A DNA stretch of 22,949 nt from NCBI GenBank assembly GCA_964639275.1, contig CAZXCQ010000075.1, positions 1-22,949 of the forward strand, read 5' to 3'. A program made the translations under genes and the position numbers. The DNA is from CAZXCQ01 sp964639275. Its GTDB lineage: Bacteria > Desulfobacterota > DSM-4660 > Desulfatiglandales > Desulfatiglandaceae. The notes under the pieces were generated by a model. It was not told the DNA's origin. It saw only the letters and a program-made list of their open reading frames with translations, and did no database searches. The first letter of the stretch is position 1, and every line of letters starts with the position of its first letter. Shown in pieces: positions 16,740 to 22,949 of this stretch.

Positions 16740-18392
16740 ATGAAGGAGATGGAAAGGCTCAGAGAAGCGCTGAAAAGGTGGGAGACCGAAAAGGACGTGG
16801 GCTCGTTGCCGATAGCGGAGAGTGAGCTGCATTGGCCTTTGAAGGTGGTTTACACGCCCCTGGACGTGGCAGAAAACGACTATCTGGAGAAGATCGGATT
16901 CCCGGGCGATTATCCTTACACCAGAGGGGTGTACCCCGGGATGTATCGAATTCGGCCGTGGGCCATGCGGCTCTATTCCGGTTTCGGAACGGCCGAGGAC
17001 ACCAATAAGAGGTGGAAGTTCCTCCTGGAGAGTGGAAACAACGGTGTTGCCTGTGCCTTTGATCTTGCGACCCAGCTGGGCCTTGATTCGGATCACCCCG
17101 ATGCCGAAGACGAGGTGGGTCGGGTAGGCGTAGCCATAGACACGATCAGAGACATGGAGATCCTCTATAAGGATCTGCCCCTCGACCAGATTATTTCGTC
17201 CTTTAATATAAATGCCCCTGCGGCGATCATCCTGGCCATGTATATCGCGTTGGGAGAAAGGGAAGGGATTCCGCCTGATAAACTGAAGGGGACCTTATCC
17301 AACGACATCCTGTGTGAATATGTCTCACGCGGCATGTGGGTGTTTTCAGCGGGGCCAGCCCTGAGACTGACGACCGATGTCATGGAGTACTGTACCCGCC
17401 ATATGCCCAAATTCTACCCCTTTAACATCAGGGGCATCATCATGAGGGAGGCGGGCGCCTCCATGGTCCAGGAGGCGGGTTTTGCCTTCTCAAACGCAAT
17501 TGCTTACATCCAGAGCGCGTTGGAAAGGGGGCTTGATATCGATGCCTTTGCCAACCGCATTAGCTTTTTTTTCTCCACAGGTACCCAGATCTTTGAGGAG
17601 GCAGCCAGATACCGGGCTGCAAGGCGACTCTGGGCCAGACTCATGAAGGAACGCTTTGGCGCCAAGAAACCCTCCTCGATGCTCTTCCGTTTTACCGGGA
17701 CGGTGGGTGGCAGCTTCTATCGGGCACAGGAGCCCGAGAATAATCTGGTGAGGGGGGCCTACGGCCTGCTGGCCAACGTGCTTGGAGGCACCCAGGGGAT
17801 GCTCCATCCGGCACTGGATGAGCCTTTTGCGATTCCTACCGAGGAGACGGCCAGACTCGCGTTGAGGACACAGCAGATCTGCGCCTATGAGACGGGGGTT
17901 ACCAAGGTCGTGGATCCCCTTGGAGGGTCCTACTATGTGGAGACCCTCACCGATGAACTGGAGTCTGCAATCGAAAAGGTGATAGAAGTCATCGACAAAA
18001 TGGGGGGTGCCGTAAGGGCGATTGAGAGCGGTTATATGCAGAAATGTATTGCCGACGAGGCCTATAGGGTGGCAATGGAGGAGAAAGAGGGCAAGCGCAC
18101 CGTCGTGGGAGTGAATCGGTTTCAAGGGGATGCCACGGAAAAGAGGATGAGGTTCCACCGGTTTGAGCCATCCATGTTTACGAGACAGGTCGAGAGGCTC
18201 CGAAAGGTTCGAAGCGAAAGGGACGGCGATTCGGTTGCAAAGGCCCTCAAAAGGCTCAAAGAGGAGGCGAGAGGGCAGGAGAATCTGATGCCCTGTCTGA
18301 TTGAGACGGTCAAGACCTATGCCTCTGTGGGGGAAATCATGGAGACCTTGAAGGAGGTCTTTAGATCATTCGAGGAACCACTTCTGGTCTAG
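16740..18392 (+). CDS. B12-dependent acyl-CoA mutase, large (catalytic) subunit, remodelled active site
   Basis: A 550-residue TIM-barrel subunit of the methylmalonyl-CoA mutase family. It carries the substrate barrel but no cobalamin domain, which is encoded next door. Seen: YPYTRGVYPGMYRIRPWAMR (58-77), AFDLATQLGLDSDHP (106-120), GTLSNDILCEYVSRG (184-198), EAGASMVQEAGFAFSNAIAY, RAARRLWARLM and VDPLGGSYYVE (391-401). Against Propionibacterium mutase numbering (offset ten): Tyr89 and Arg207 are kept (Y79, R197), but His244 is Ile234, Tyr243 is Ile233, Gln197 is Ser187 and Thr85 is Ala75. The usual RxQTSG strand reads FRFTGTVGGS. It would interconvert linear and branched acyl-CoA isomers by a radical 1,2-shift; the substrate is unlikely to be plain methylmalonyl-CoA. 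ATG has a strong AGGAGG (16730-16735). Confidence 0.9.
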   Translation: MKEMERLREALKRWETEKDVGSLPIAESELHWPLKVVYTPLDVAENDYLEKIGFPGDYPYTRGVYPGMYRIRPWAMRLYSGFGTAEDTNKRWKFLLESGNNGVACAFDLATQLGLDSDHPDAEDEVGRVGVAIDTIRDMEILYKDLPLDQIISSFNINAPAAIILAMYIALGEREGIPPDKLKGTLSNDILCEYVSRGMWVFSAGPALRLTTDVMEYCTRHMPKFYPFNIRGIIMREAGASMVQEAGFAFSNAIAYIQSALERGLDIDAFANRISFFFSTGTQIFEEAARYRAARRLWARLMKERFGAKKPSSMLFRFTGTVGGSFYRAQEPENNLVRGAYGLLANVLGGTQGMLHPALDEPFAIPTEETARLALRTQQICAYETGVTKVVDPLGGSYYVETLTDELESAIEKVIEVIDKMGGAVRAIESGYMQKCIADEAYRVAMEEKEGKRTVVGVNRFQGDATEKRMRFHRFEPSMFTRQVERLRKVRSERDGDSVAKALKRLKEEARGQENLMPCLIETVKTYASVGEIMETLKEVFRSFEEPLLV

Positions 18393-18419
18393 GAGGCGGG
18401 CGGACGGAGGGAGAGTGAA

Positions 18420-18824
18420 GTGGGTCGTAAGATTCGGATTCTGATGGCCAAACCTGGCCTGGATGGACATGACCGAGGGGCCAAGGTGGTCGCGAGGACC
18501 TTTCTGGACATGGGTATGGAGGTGATTTATACCGGGCTCCACCAGAGCCCGCAGCAGATAGTCAGCGCCGCCATTCAGGAAGATGTTGATGTCATTGCCC
18601 TGAGCATCTTATCAGGGGCGCATATGAGCGTTTGCAGAAAGGTCCTACAAGGTTTGCGGGAGGCCGATGCCGGAGACAAGGTCCTGATCGTGGGGGGAAC
18701 TATCGTGGACGAAGATATACCCGCACTCGAGGAGATGGGTGTGGCCAGGGTATTTCCACCGGGATCCCCCATCGATGCAGGGGCCAGGTACCTGAAAGAG
18801 GGATTTAGGGACCGTATGGGCTAG
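18420..18824 (+). CDS. B12-binding small subunit of the acyl-CoA mutase
   Basis: A 134-residue Rossmann-like cobalamin-binding domain, as in the small subunits of isobutyryl- and 2-hydroxyisobutyryl-CoA mutases and the C-terminus of one-chain mutases. Motifs: KPGLDGHDRG (11-20), giving D15-x-H17-x-x-G20 with His17 as the lower axial ligand of cobalt; ALSILSGAH (60-68) with the S-x-L motif; and VGG (91-93). Complete length. GTG start with GGAGGGA upstream, 27 bases after the large-subunit stop. It must assemble with the large subunit to hold adenosylcobalamin. No GTPase chaperone (MeaB) gene is in the window. Confidence 0.93.
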   Translation: MGRKIRILMAKPGLDGHDRGAKVVARTFLDMGMEVIYTGLHQSPQQIVSAAIQEDVDVIALSILSGAHMSVCRKVLQGLREADAGDKVLIVGGTIVDEDIPALEEMGVARVFPPGSPIDAGARYLKEGFRDRMG

Positions 18825-18877
18825 AAGGCCATAAGGGCGTCTCGTTTGGCCCCATCATAAGGGAATTTCTTGTTGAT

Positions 18878-19561
18878 ATGATACCAAAGGGTACCAAAAA
18901 GACCCTATTTCAGACAGAGGTGGACAAGGTCCTGAAGGCCCTTCGAAACGAAATCTACTCTGGCCTCAGGCTGCCCCGCGAGCGTCTTGTAGAAAGTGCC
19001 CTTTCAGAGACATTCTCGGTGAGTCGTATGGTGATCAGACAGGTCCTCAGCCAGCTCGACGCAGAAGGTCTCGTGGGGATCCAGCCATACAAAGGTGCGA
19101 CAGTGGCTGCCATCTCCATTGACCGGATCTATGAATCCTACCAGATCCTGTCCATGTTGGAGGGATTTGCCACCATGCTGGCCGCCAAGCGGTTTACAGA
19201 AAAGGGCATCCAGAAGCTGCGCCATATGGTGGAGAAGCAGAGGCAAGTGGATGTGAGCAATGTAAGAGACTGGCAGAAGCTGAATGAGGCCTTCCACAGG
19301 ACACTCAACCTGAAATGTGGAAATGAGAGTCTCATTCAACTGATTCGACAGCATGTCAAATTTACCACCTACTGGTTTCTGGTGTTGTCCGTACCGGGGC
19401 GTATTCCCAAGAATATCGAGGAGCATGCGGCCGTTGTTGATGCCATATCTGATGGGAACGGGACAGAGGCCAGACACTTGATGGAACGTCACATTATGGA
19501 GGCGGGAGAATATCTGATGGGACATCTCGAGAAGAACATGCCCGCCGGGATGATCAGTTGA
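18878..19561 (+). CDS. GntR-family transcriptional regulator, FadR/FCD subfamily
   Basis: A 227-residue repressor-type regulator. Winged helix-turn-helix at about 37-76 (SALSETFSVSRMVIRQVLSQ in the recognition region, wing YKGATV), then an FCD ligand domain. Candidate metal or ligand residues: Asn136/His140 in NEAFHRTL, His183 in EEHAAVV, and His205 in MERHIM. FCD regulators sense small organic acids or acyl-CoAs and usually release DNA on binding. It lies 53 bases downstream of the mutase small subunit and precedes the acyl-CoA dehydrogenase gene, so it likely controls these genes. CATAAGGG occurs twice upstream (18830-18837 and 18856-18863). The ATG has only a distant purine-rich site, which may keep expression low. 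Confidence 0.9.
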   Translation: MIPKGTKKTLFQTEVDKVLKALRNEIYSGLRLPRERLVESALSETFSVSRMVIRQVLSQLDAEGLVGIQPYKGATVAAISIDRIYESYQILSMLEGFATMLAAKRFTEKGIQKLRHMVEKQRQVDVSNVRDWQKLNEAFHRTLNLKCGNESLIQLIRQHVKFTTYWFLVLSVPGRIPKNIEEHAAVVDAISDGNGTEARHLMERHIMEAGEYLMGHLEKNMPAGMIS

Positions 19562-19707
19562 TTCTTCTCGACCAATGGAAACAGCTTATCGGATTATCCT
19601 GTTCGGACCAAGATCGAACATTGTCGGTGACACCCAACGCAGACAAGAGCACCAGCTGGGCGGTATCATGTTATGCTTGAAATGAAAAATAACGGAGATC
19701 CTTATCG

Positions 19708-20844
19708 TTGAATCCATTTTTTAAGGAAGAACATTATATTTTCAGGGAACAGATAAGACGGTTTTGTGAGACAGAAATCGCACCCCTGGTGGATCAGTCT
19801 GAACAGACCCAGACATTTCCCAGGCACCTATTCCGGCGAATGGGGGATCTGGGTTATCTCTGTGTCAGATATCCAGAGGAGTATGGTGGCGTCGGGGCGG
19901 ACAAGATCACAGAAGTGATCCTTCGGGAGGAGCTTTCCAGGGTATGTCAGGGTATCGCAAGTTCACTATCCGGGCACAGCCATCTGGCCACATTCCCCAT
20001 ATTTCGCATGGGAACGGAGACCCAAAAACAATCCTATCTGGTACCCGCCATAAAAGGGGAGAAGATCGGCTCCTTTGCCCTTACTGAGCCAGATGCCGGC
20101 TCTGATACCAAGTCGATCAAGAGCTCAGCTACCCTCGACGGTGATCATTATACCTTGGTGGGGACCAAGACCTTTATCACCAATGCCCCCATAGCCGATT
20201 TTATCCTTGTGGCGGCCTATACGGATCGTTCGCGGGGTTACCACGGGATCAGCCTCTTTATCGTGGACAAAGACACCCCTGGCATGACCATCAGCAAACT
20301 GGACAAGGAAGGGATTCGATCATCCGATACGGCCGAGATCAGCTTGGAGGAATGCCGTGTGCCCACGGACCATCTCCTCGGCGAAAAGGAGGGAAATTTC
20401 AATCTCATTATGGAGACCCTCAGTGAAGGACGGATCGGCGTGTCGGCCAATATGGTAGGGCTGGCCCAGGCGGCCTATGAGGCGGCCCTCCGGTATGCAA
20501 AAGAACGGATACAGTTTGGAAAACCGATCGGAAAATTCCAGGCCATTTCCCATAAGCTCGCCGATATGGCCACCAACATTCGGGCGGCGCGGCTGATGGT
20601 CCTCTCCGCAGCCCATCTTCTGGATCAAGAAAGACCCTGCACCCTGGAGGCATCTGCCTGCAAGCTTTTTGCGTCGGAGACGGCCGTGAAGACAGCCCGT
20701 GAGGCGATCCAGATCCATGGAGGATACGGTATCATGAGCGAATACCCGGTGTTTCGGTATCTCAGGGATGCCCTTGTATATACCATCGGCGAAGGGACAT
20801 CCGAGATCCAGCGCAACATCATTGCCAAAGAGATCGGGCTGTAG
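19708..20844 (+). CDS. Acyl-CoA dehydrogenase
   Basis: A 378-residue flavoprotein of the short/medium-chain acyl-CoA dehydrogenase family, full length. It oxidises an acyl-CoA to the 2-enoyl-CoA and passes electrons to ETF. Motifs: FALTEPDAGSD (123-133) near the flavin, GRIGVSA (241-247), RIQFGKPIGKFQ (267-278), QIHGGYG (335-341), and GEGTSEIQRNIIAKEIGL near the C-terminus with catalytic base Glu362. The start is TTG; no in-frame ATG occurs until residue 46, which would remove the N-terminal helices, and CGGAG lies 11 bases upstream. A ten-codon reading frame (19682-19711) ends across this start. It probably supplies the enoyl-CoA for the MaoC hydratase of the main operon. Substrate unknown. 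Confidence 0.92.
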   Translation: MNPFFKEEHYIFREQIRRFCETEIAPLVDQSEQTQTFPRHLFRRMGDLGYLCVRYPEEYGGVGADKITEVILREELSRVCQGIASSLSGHSHLATFPIFRMGTETQKQSYLVPAIKGEKIGSFALTEPDAGSDTKSIKSSATLDGDHYTLVGTKTFITNAPIADFILVAAYTDRSRGYHGISLFIVDKDTPGMTISKLDKEGIRSSDTAEISLEECRVPTDHLLGEKEGNFNLIMETLSEGRIGVSANMVGLAQAAYEAALRYAKERIQFGKPIGKFQAISHKLADMATNIRAARLMVLSAAHLLDQERPCTLEASACKLFASETAVKTAREAIQIHGGYGIMSEYPVFRYLRDALVYTIGEGTSEIQRNIIAKEIGL

Positions 20845-20933
20845 GGACCTGGGGCACGGCAACGCCATTGACTTCGCTTAATACCATGGGCACAAATCAC
20901 TGACCTTGGCGATAAGGGGGCCAAGGAGTCAAA

Positions 20934-22454
20934 ATGATCCAGACGACCATACCGTATCTCTTGAAAAGGGCGGCCTTTAAGCATCCAGAAAGGGAGGCCA
21001 TTGTCTCGGAGAAGGGGAGATGGACCTATGCCCAGTGGGAGGCCAACGCCAATAAACGGGCACAGGCCCTTGCCAGGCATGGAATTAAAAAGGGAGATCA
21101 CGTGGCAACCATATTTCTCAACGGGAATGAGGTCCTGGAGACCTATGTGGCCCTTATGAGGCTGGGGGCCGTGATCGTCCCCCTGAACGTCCGCCTTGCC
21201 CCCGGGGAACTCCAATACATCATTGAACATTCCGCATCCTCGGCGCTGATTCTCTCGCACGAATTTGAGTCCCCCATAAGGGAGATAAAGGATGATCTGC
21301 CCGGTGTTGGACACTATTTTGTGAGTGGGGGGGATGCTGCCGGGGATATGATCCCCCTGGAAGAGATCTATCAAAATGAATCAGGGCAGGCGCCTCCCAC
21401 AGTGATAGCGGAGGATGATATCGCCTGCATCCTCTACACCGCCGGGACCACAGGACGGCCAAAGGGGGTGCTCCTGACACACAGGAACTGCGTGTGGGGG
21501 GCCATCAATATTGCCCTTGATGTGGATCTCAGGCCGGAGTATCGGGTCCTGCTGGTCTTTCCGCTCTATCACGCGGCCGCGTTTATCATCCTGATCGGAA
21601 ACCTGTTTCTCGGATGCACCAACATCACCATGAGGTCCTTTGACCCCAGACGGGTGATGGAGTTGATAGGGGAGGAAAGGATCAGCCGGATGACCTTTCC
21701 ACCCACGGTGTGGAATTTTATCATGCAGCTTCCGGACCTGGACAAATACGATACCGGCTCGGTGAGATCTATCTCCTCCGGTGCTGAATCGATGCCCCTG
21801 GAGACCAAGAAGGGGCTTTTGAGGCTTTTTCCAAATGCCGCGCTGGGAGAGACCTATGGGATGACCGAGTCCGCGGCGACGATCACGACACTCAAACCGG
21901 AATATGTCCTCGACAGGATGTCCTCGGTGGGAAGGCCCTTTGCGAATGTTGAGATTCGACTGGTTGATGATCATGATCATGACGTCGCAACGGGGGAGGT
22001 GGGGGAGATCCTGGCAAGGGGGCCCAATATCATGGCGGGCTATTACAGGGAGCCGGAAGCCACCGCCGAGACCCTCAAGGGGGGCTGGCTTCACACCGGG
22101 GACCTCGGCAGATTGGACAAAGAGGGATTTCTGTACATCGTGGACCGGAAAAAGGACATGATCATTACGGGCGGCGAGAACATATTCCCCAGGGAGATCG
22201 AGGAGGTCCTCTATACCCATCCCAAGATCCTGGAGGCGGCGGTCATCGGGCTTCCTGATACTGATTGGGGAGAAAAGGTCCACGCGGTGGTGGCGCCCAA
22301 GGAGGGTGAGACACTGACCGCGCAGGAGGTGATCGATTACTGCAAGACCCATATCGCCAGCTTTAAGAAGCCCAAGTCGGTGGAGTTTGTGGACAAGTTA
22401 CCCAGGTCACCGGCCGGTAAGGTGCTAAAGAGGATATTGAGAGAGAAAGGATAG
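20934..22454 (+). CDS. AMP-forming acyl-CoA synthetase (ligase) 2
   Basis: A 506-residue ANL-family ligase. TAGTTGRPKGV (169-179) phosphate loop, ETYGMTES (306-313), GGWLHTGD (383-390), DRKKDMIITGGENIFPREIE (404-423) and adenylation Lys496 in RSPAGKVLKRILR. Clear AAGGAG site before the ATG. It is related to but distinct from ligase 1; the substrate-pocket region (200-300) differs, so they may activate different acids, or the starting acid and a downstream product. It follows the dehydrogenase by 89 bases and ends this cluster just before an intrinsic terminator. Confidence 0.92.
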   Translation: MIQTTIPYLLKRAAFKHPEREAIVSEKGRWTYAQWEANANKRAQALARHGIKKGDHVATIFLNGNEVLETYVALMRLGAVIVPLNVRLAPGELQYIIEHSASSALILSHEFESPIREIKDDLPGVGHYFVSGGDAAGDMIPLEEIYQNESGQAPPTVIAEDDIACILYTAGTTGRPKGVLLTHRNCVWGAINIALDVDLRPEYRVLLVFPLYHAAAFIILIGNLFLGCTNITMRSFDPRRVMELIGEERISRMTFPPTVWNFIMQLPDLDKYDTGSVRSISSGAESMPLETKKGLLRLFPNAALGETYGMTESAATITTLKPEYVLDRMSSVGRPFANVEIRLVDDHDHDVATGEVGEILARGPNIMAGYYREPEATAETLKGGWLHTGDLGRLDKEGFLYIVDRKKDMIITGGENIFPREIEEVLYTHPKILEAAVIGLPDTDWGEKVHAVVAPKEGETLTAQEVIDYCKTHIASFKKPKSVEFVDKLPRSPAGKVLKRILREKG

Positions 22455-22493
22455 GTAAGCCCCTAACTGGCTTCCTACCCAGGTGATCCAGTG

Positions 22494-22528
22494 AGGGACG
22501 GTTCCCGGCGGGCCCGTCCCTTTTCTTC
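22494..22528 (+). terminator. Intrinsic (rho-independent) terminator
   Basis: AGGGACGG (22494-22501) pairs with CCGTCCCT (22514-22521) over an eight-base stem, followed by TTTCTTCT. It sits 40 bases after the second ligase stop and likely ends the dehydrogenase-ligase transcript. Confidence 0.75.
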
Positions 22529-22679
22529 TGCCCCTTGAATTGGCCATCCAGAGTTTGACGGGGTTCAGGACTTGAAATAGAATCCTCTCTGGTCTACTAT
22601 CCTGCCCAAAGATAAACAAAGATAAACATTGTATCAACAACGCCTCCTCTGGGTATCAGAAGTAAGGCGTTTGAAGCGT

Positions 22680-22755
22680 CGTAACACTTTGGCCCTTTGA
22701 ACCCAGGGAAATGGGGATTCCCAATCTCCATTCCCCTGTTCAAGTGTCAATTTTG
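22680..22755 (+). repeat. Hairpin repeat, family B copy 3
   Basis: It starts CGTAACACTTT, as at 8133, continues TTTGAAC, and has a GGGAAATGGGGATT arm facing AATCTCCATTCCC, ending CAATTTTGATG. Some stem positions differ from copy 2 in both arms, as if pairing is kept. It directly precedes a family A copy. Confidence 0.65.
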
Positions 22756-22756
22756 A

Positions 22757-22900
22757 TGGCCTCGCAAAAAGTCAAAAGTGCTCTCTTTCCGTCATTCCGG
22801 CGAAGCATGTCCCGGTGAAAACCGGGAGCCGGAATCCAGCAGTGTTCTCAAAATATTATATGCCCCCCATTGTGGGGAACGACGAGAAGGCGGGTCTGTA
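22757..22900. repeat. Palindromic intergenic repeat, family A copy 3
   Basis: CTCGCAAAAAGTC (22761-22773) is the inverse of the TTTTTGCGAG end of copy 1. GTCATTCCGG (22791-22800) and CCGGAATCCAG (22829-22839) are the shared core, with a small GAAAACCGGG loop between. The right end is less clear. In 22455-22949 I see the terminator and these repeats; 22529-22679 and 22900-22949 hold nothing I recognise. Confidence 0.65.
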
Positions 22901-22949
22901 ACATCTCAAAGAACAGGGGGAAAGGTGTGGCATGGGGGTCTTTTTTTCT

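Noticed and set aside
16740..18824. Ordinary propionate/methylmalonyl-CoA pathway
   Set aside because: No epimerase, carboxylase or MeaB gene nearby, and key catalytic residues of methylmalonyl-CoA mutase are changed.
22608..22627. Tandem AAAGATAAAC repeat
   Set aside because: Only two units of ten bases; too short to support a function.
22639..22671. AACGCCT...AGGCGTT hairpin followed by TT
   Set aside because: Seven-base stem with a long loop and no proper T-run; the better terminator is at 22494-22528.
1..22949. Mobile-element, phage, CRISPR or tRNA genes
   Set aside because: No transposase, integrase, regularly spaced repeats or tRNA-like cloverleaf was found on either strand by reading.

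Overview
The window looks like a chromosomal segment of an anaerobic Desulfobacterota-type (deltaproteobacterial) bacterium. This is inferred from the gene style: a liv-type ABC importer run together with acyl-CoA ligases, MaoC hydratases, a CoA-transferase and a split B12 acyl-CoA mutase, a single-gene AsmA-like giant, and palindromic intergenic repeats built on GTCATTCCGG...CCGGAATCCAG. No rRNA, tRNA, CRISPR array, transposase or phage gene was seen.

Layout. 1-251: a palindromic repeat. 252-3953 (minus): a large AsmA-like envelope protein. 3954-4351: abutting copies of repeat families A and B. 4352-5518: MFS exporter. 5526-6563 (minus): a divergent HMG-CoA-lyase-family enzyme. 6564-6944: a divergent promoter region. 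6945-8075: nitronate monooxygenase-like flavoprotein. 8076-8305: a family B repeat and a probable promoter. 8306-18824: one tight plus-strand run of ten genes: livJ-like binding protein, two ATPases, two permeases, acyl-CoA ligase, two hotdog (MaoC) proteins, a CoA-transferase-family protein, and the large and small subunits of a B12 mutase. 18878-19561: GntR/FCD regulator. 19708-20844: acyl-CoA dehydrogenase. 20934-22454: second acyl-CoA ligase, followed by a good intrinsic terminator. 22529-22949: family B and A repeats again.

How the genes may work together (inference). The importer brings in an organic acid or amino-acid-like substrate. A ligase or CoA-transfer makes the CoA ester. The acyl-CoA dehydrogenase and hotdog hydratase oxidise and hydrate it, and the adenosylcobalamin mutase rearranges its carbon skeleton. 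The GntR protein is the likely local regulator. The substrate is unknown.

The most interesting signal is that several enzymes keep their family fold but lack the residues known to do the chemistry. The mutase large subunit has Ile where methylmalonyl-CoA mutase has its catalytic His, and Ser where it has Gln, yet keeps the Tyr and Arg that hold a carboxylated substrate. The CoA-transferase lacks the Glu nucleophile. The lyase has Trp instead of the active-site Cys. One of the two hotdog proteins lacks the catalytic His while its neighbour has the full Asp/His pair. Together these suggest an undescribed acyl-CoA pathway rather than ordinary propionate metabolism. Residue alignments were made from memory of the reference families, not computed.
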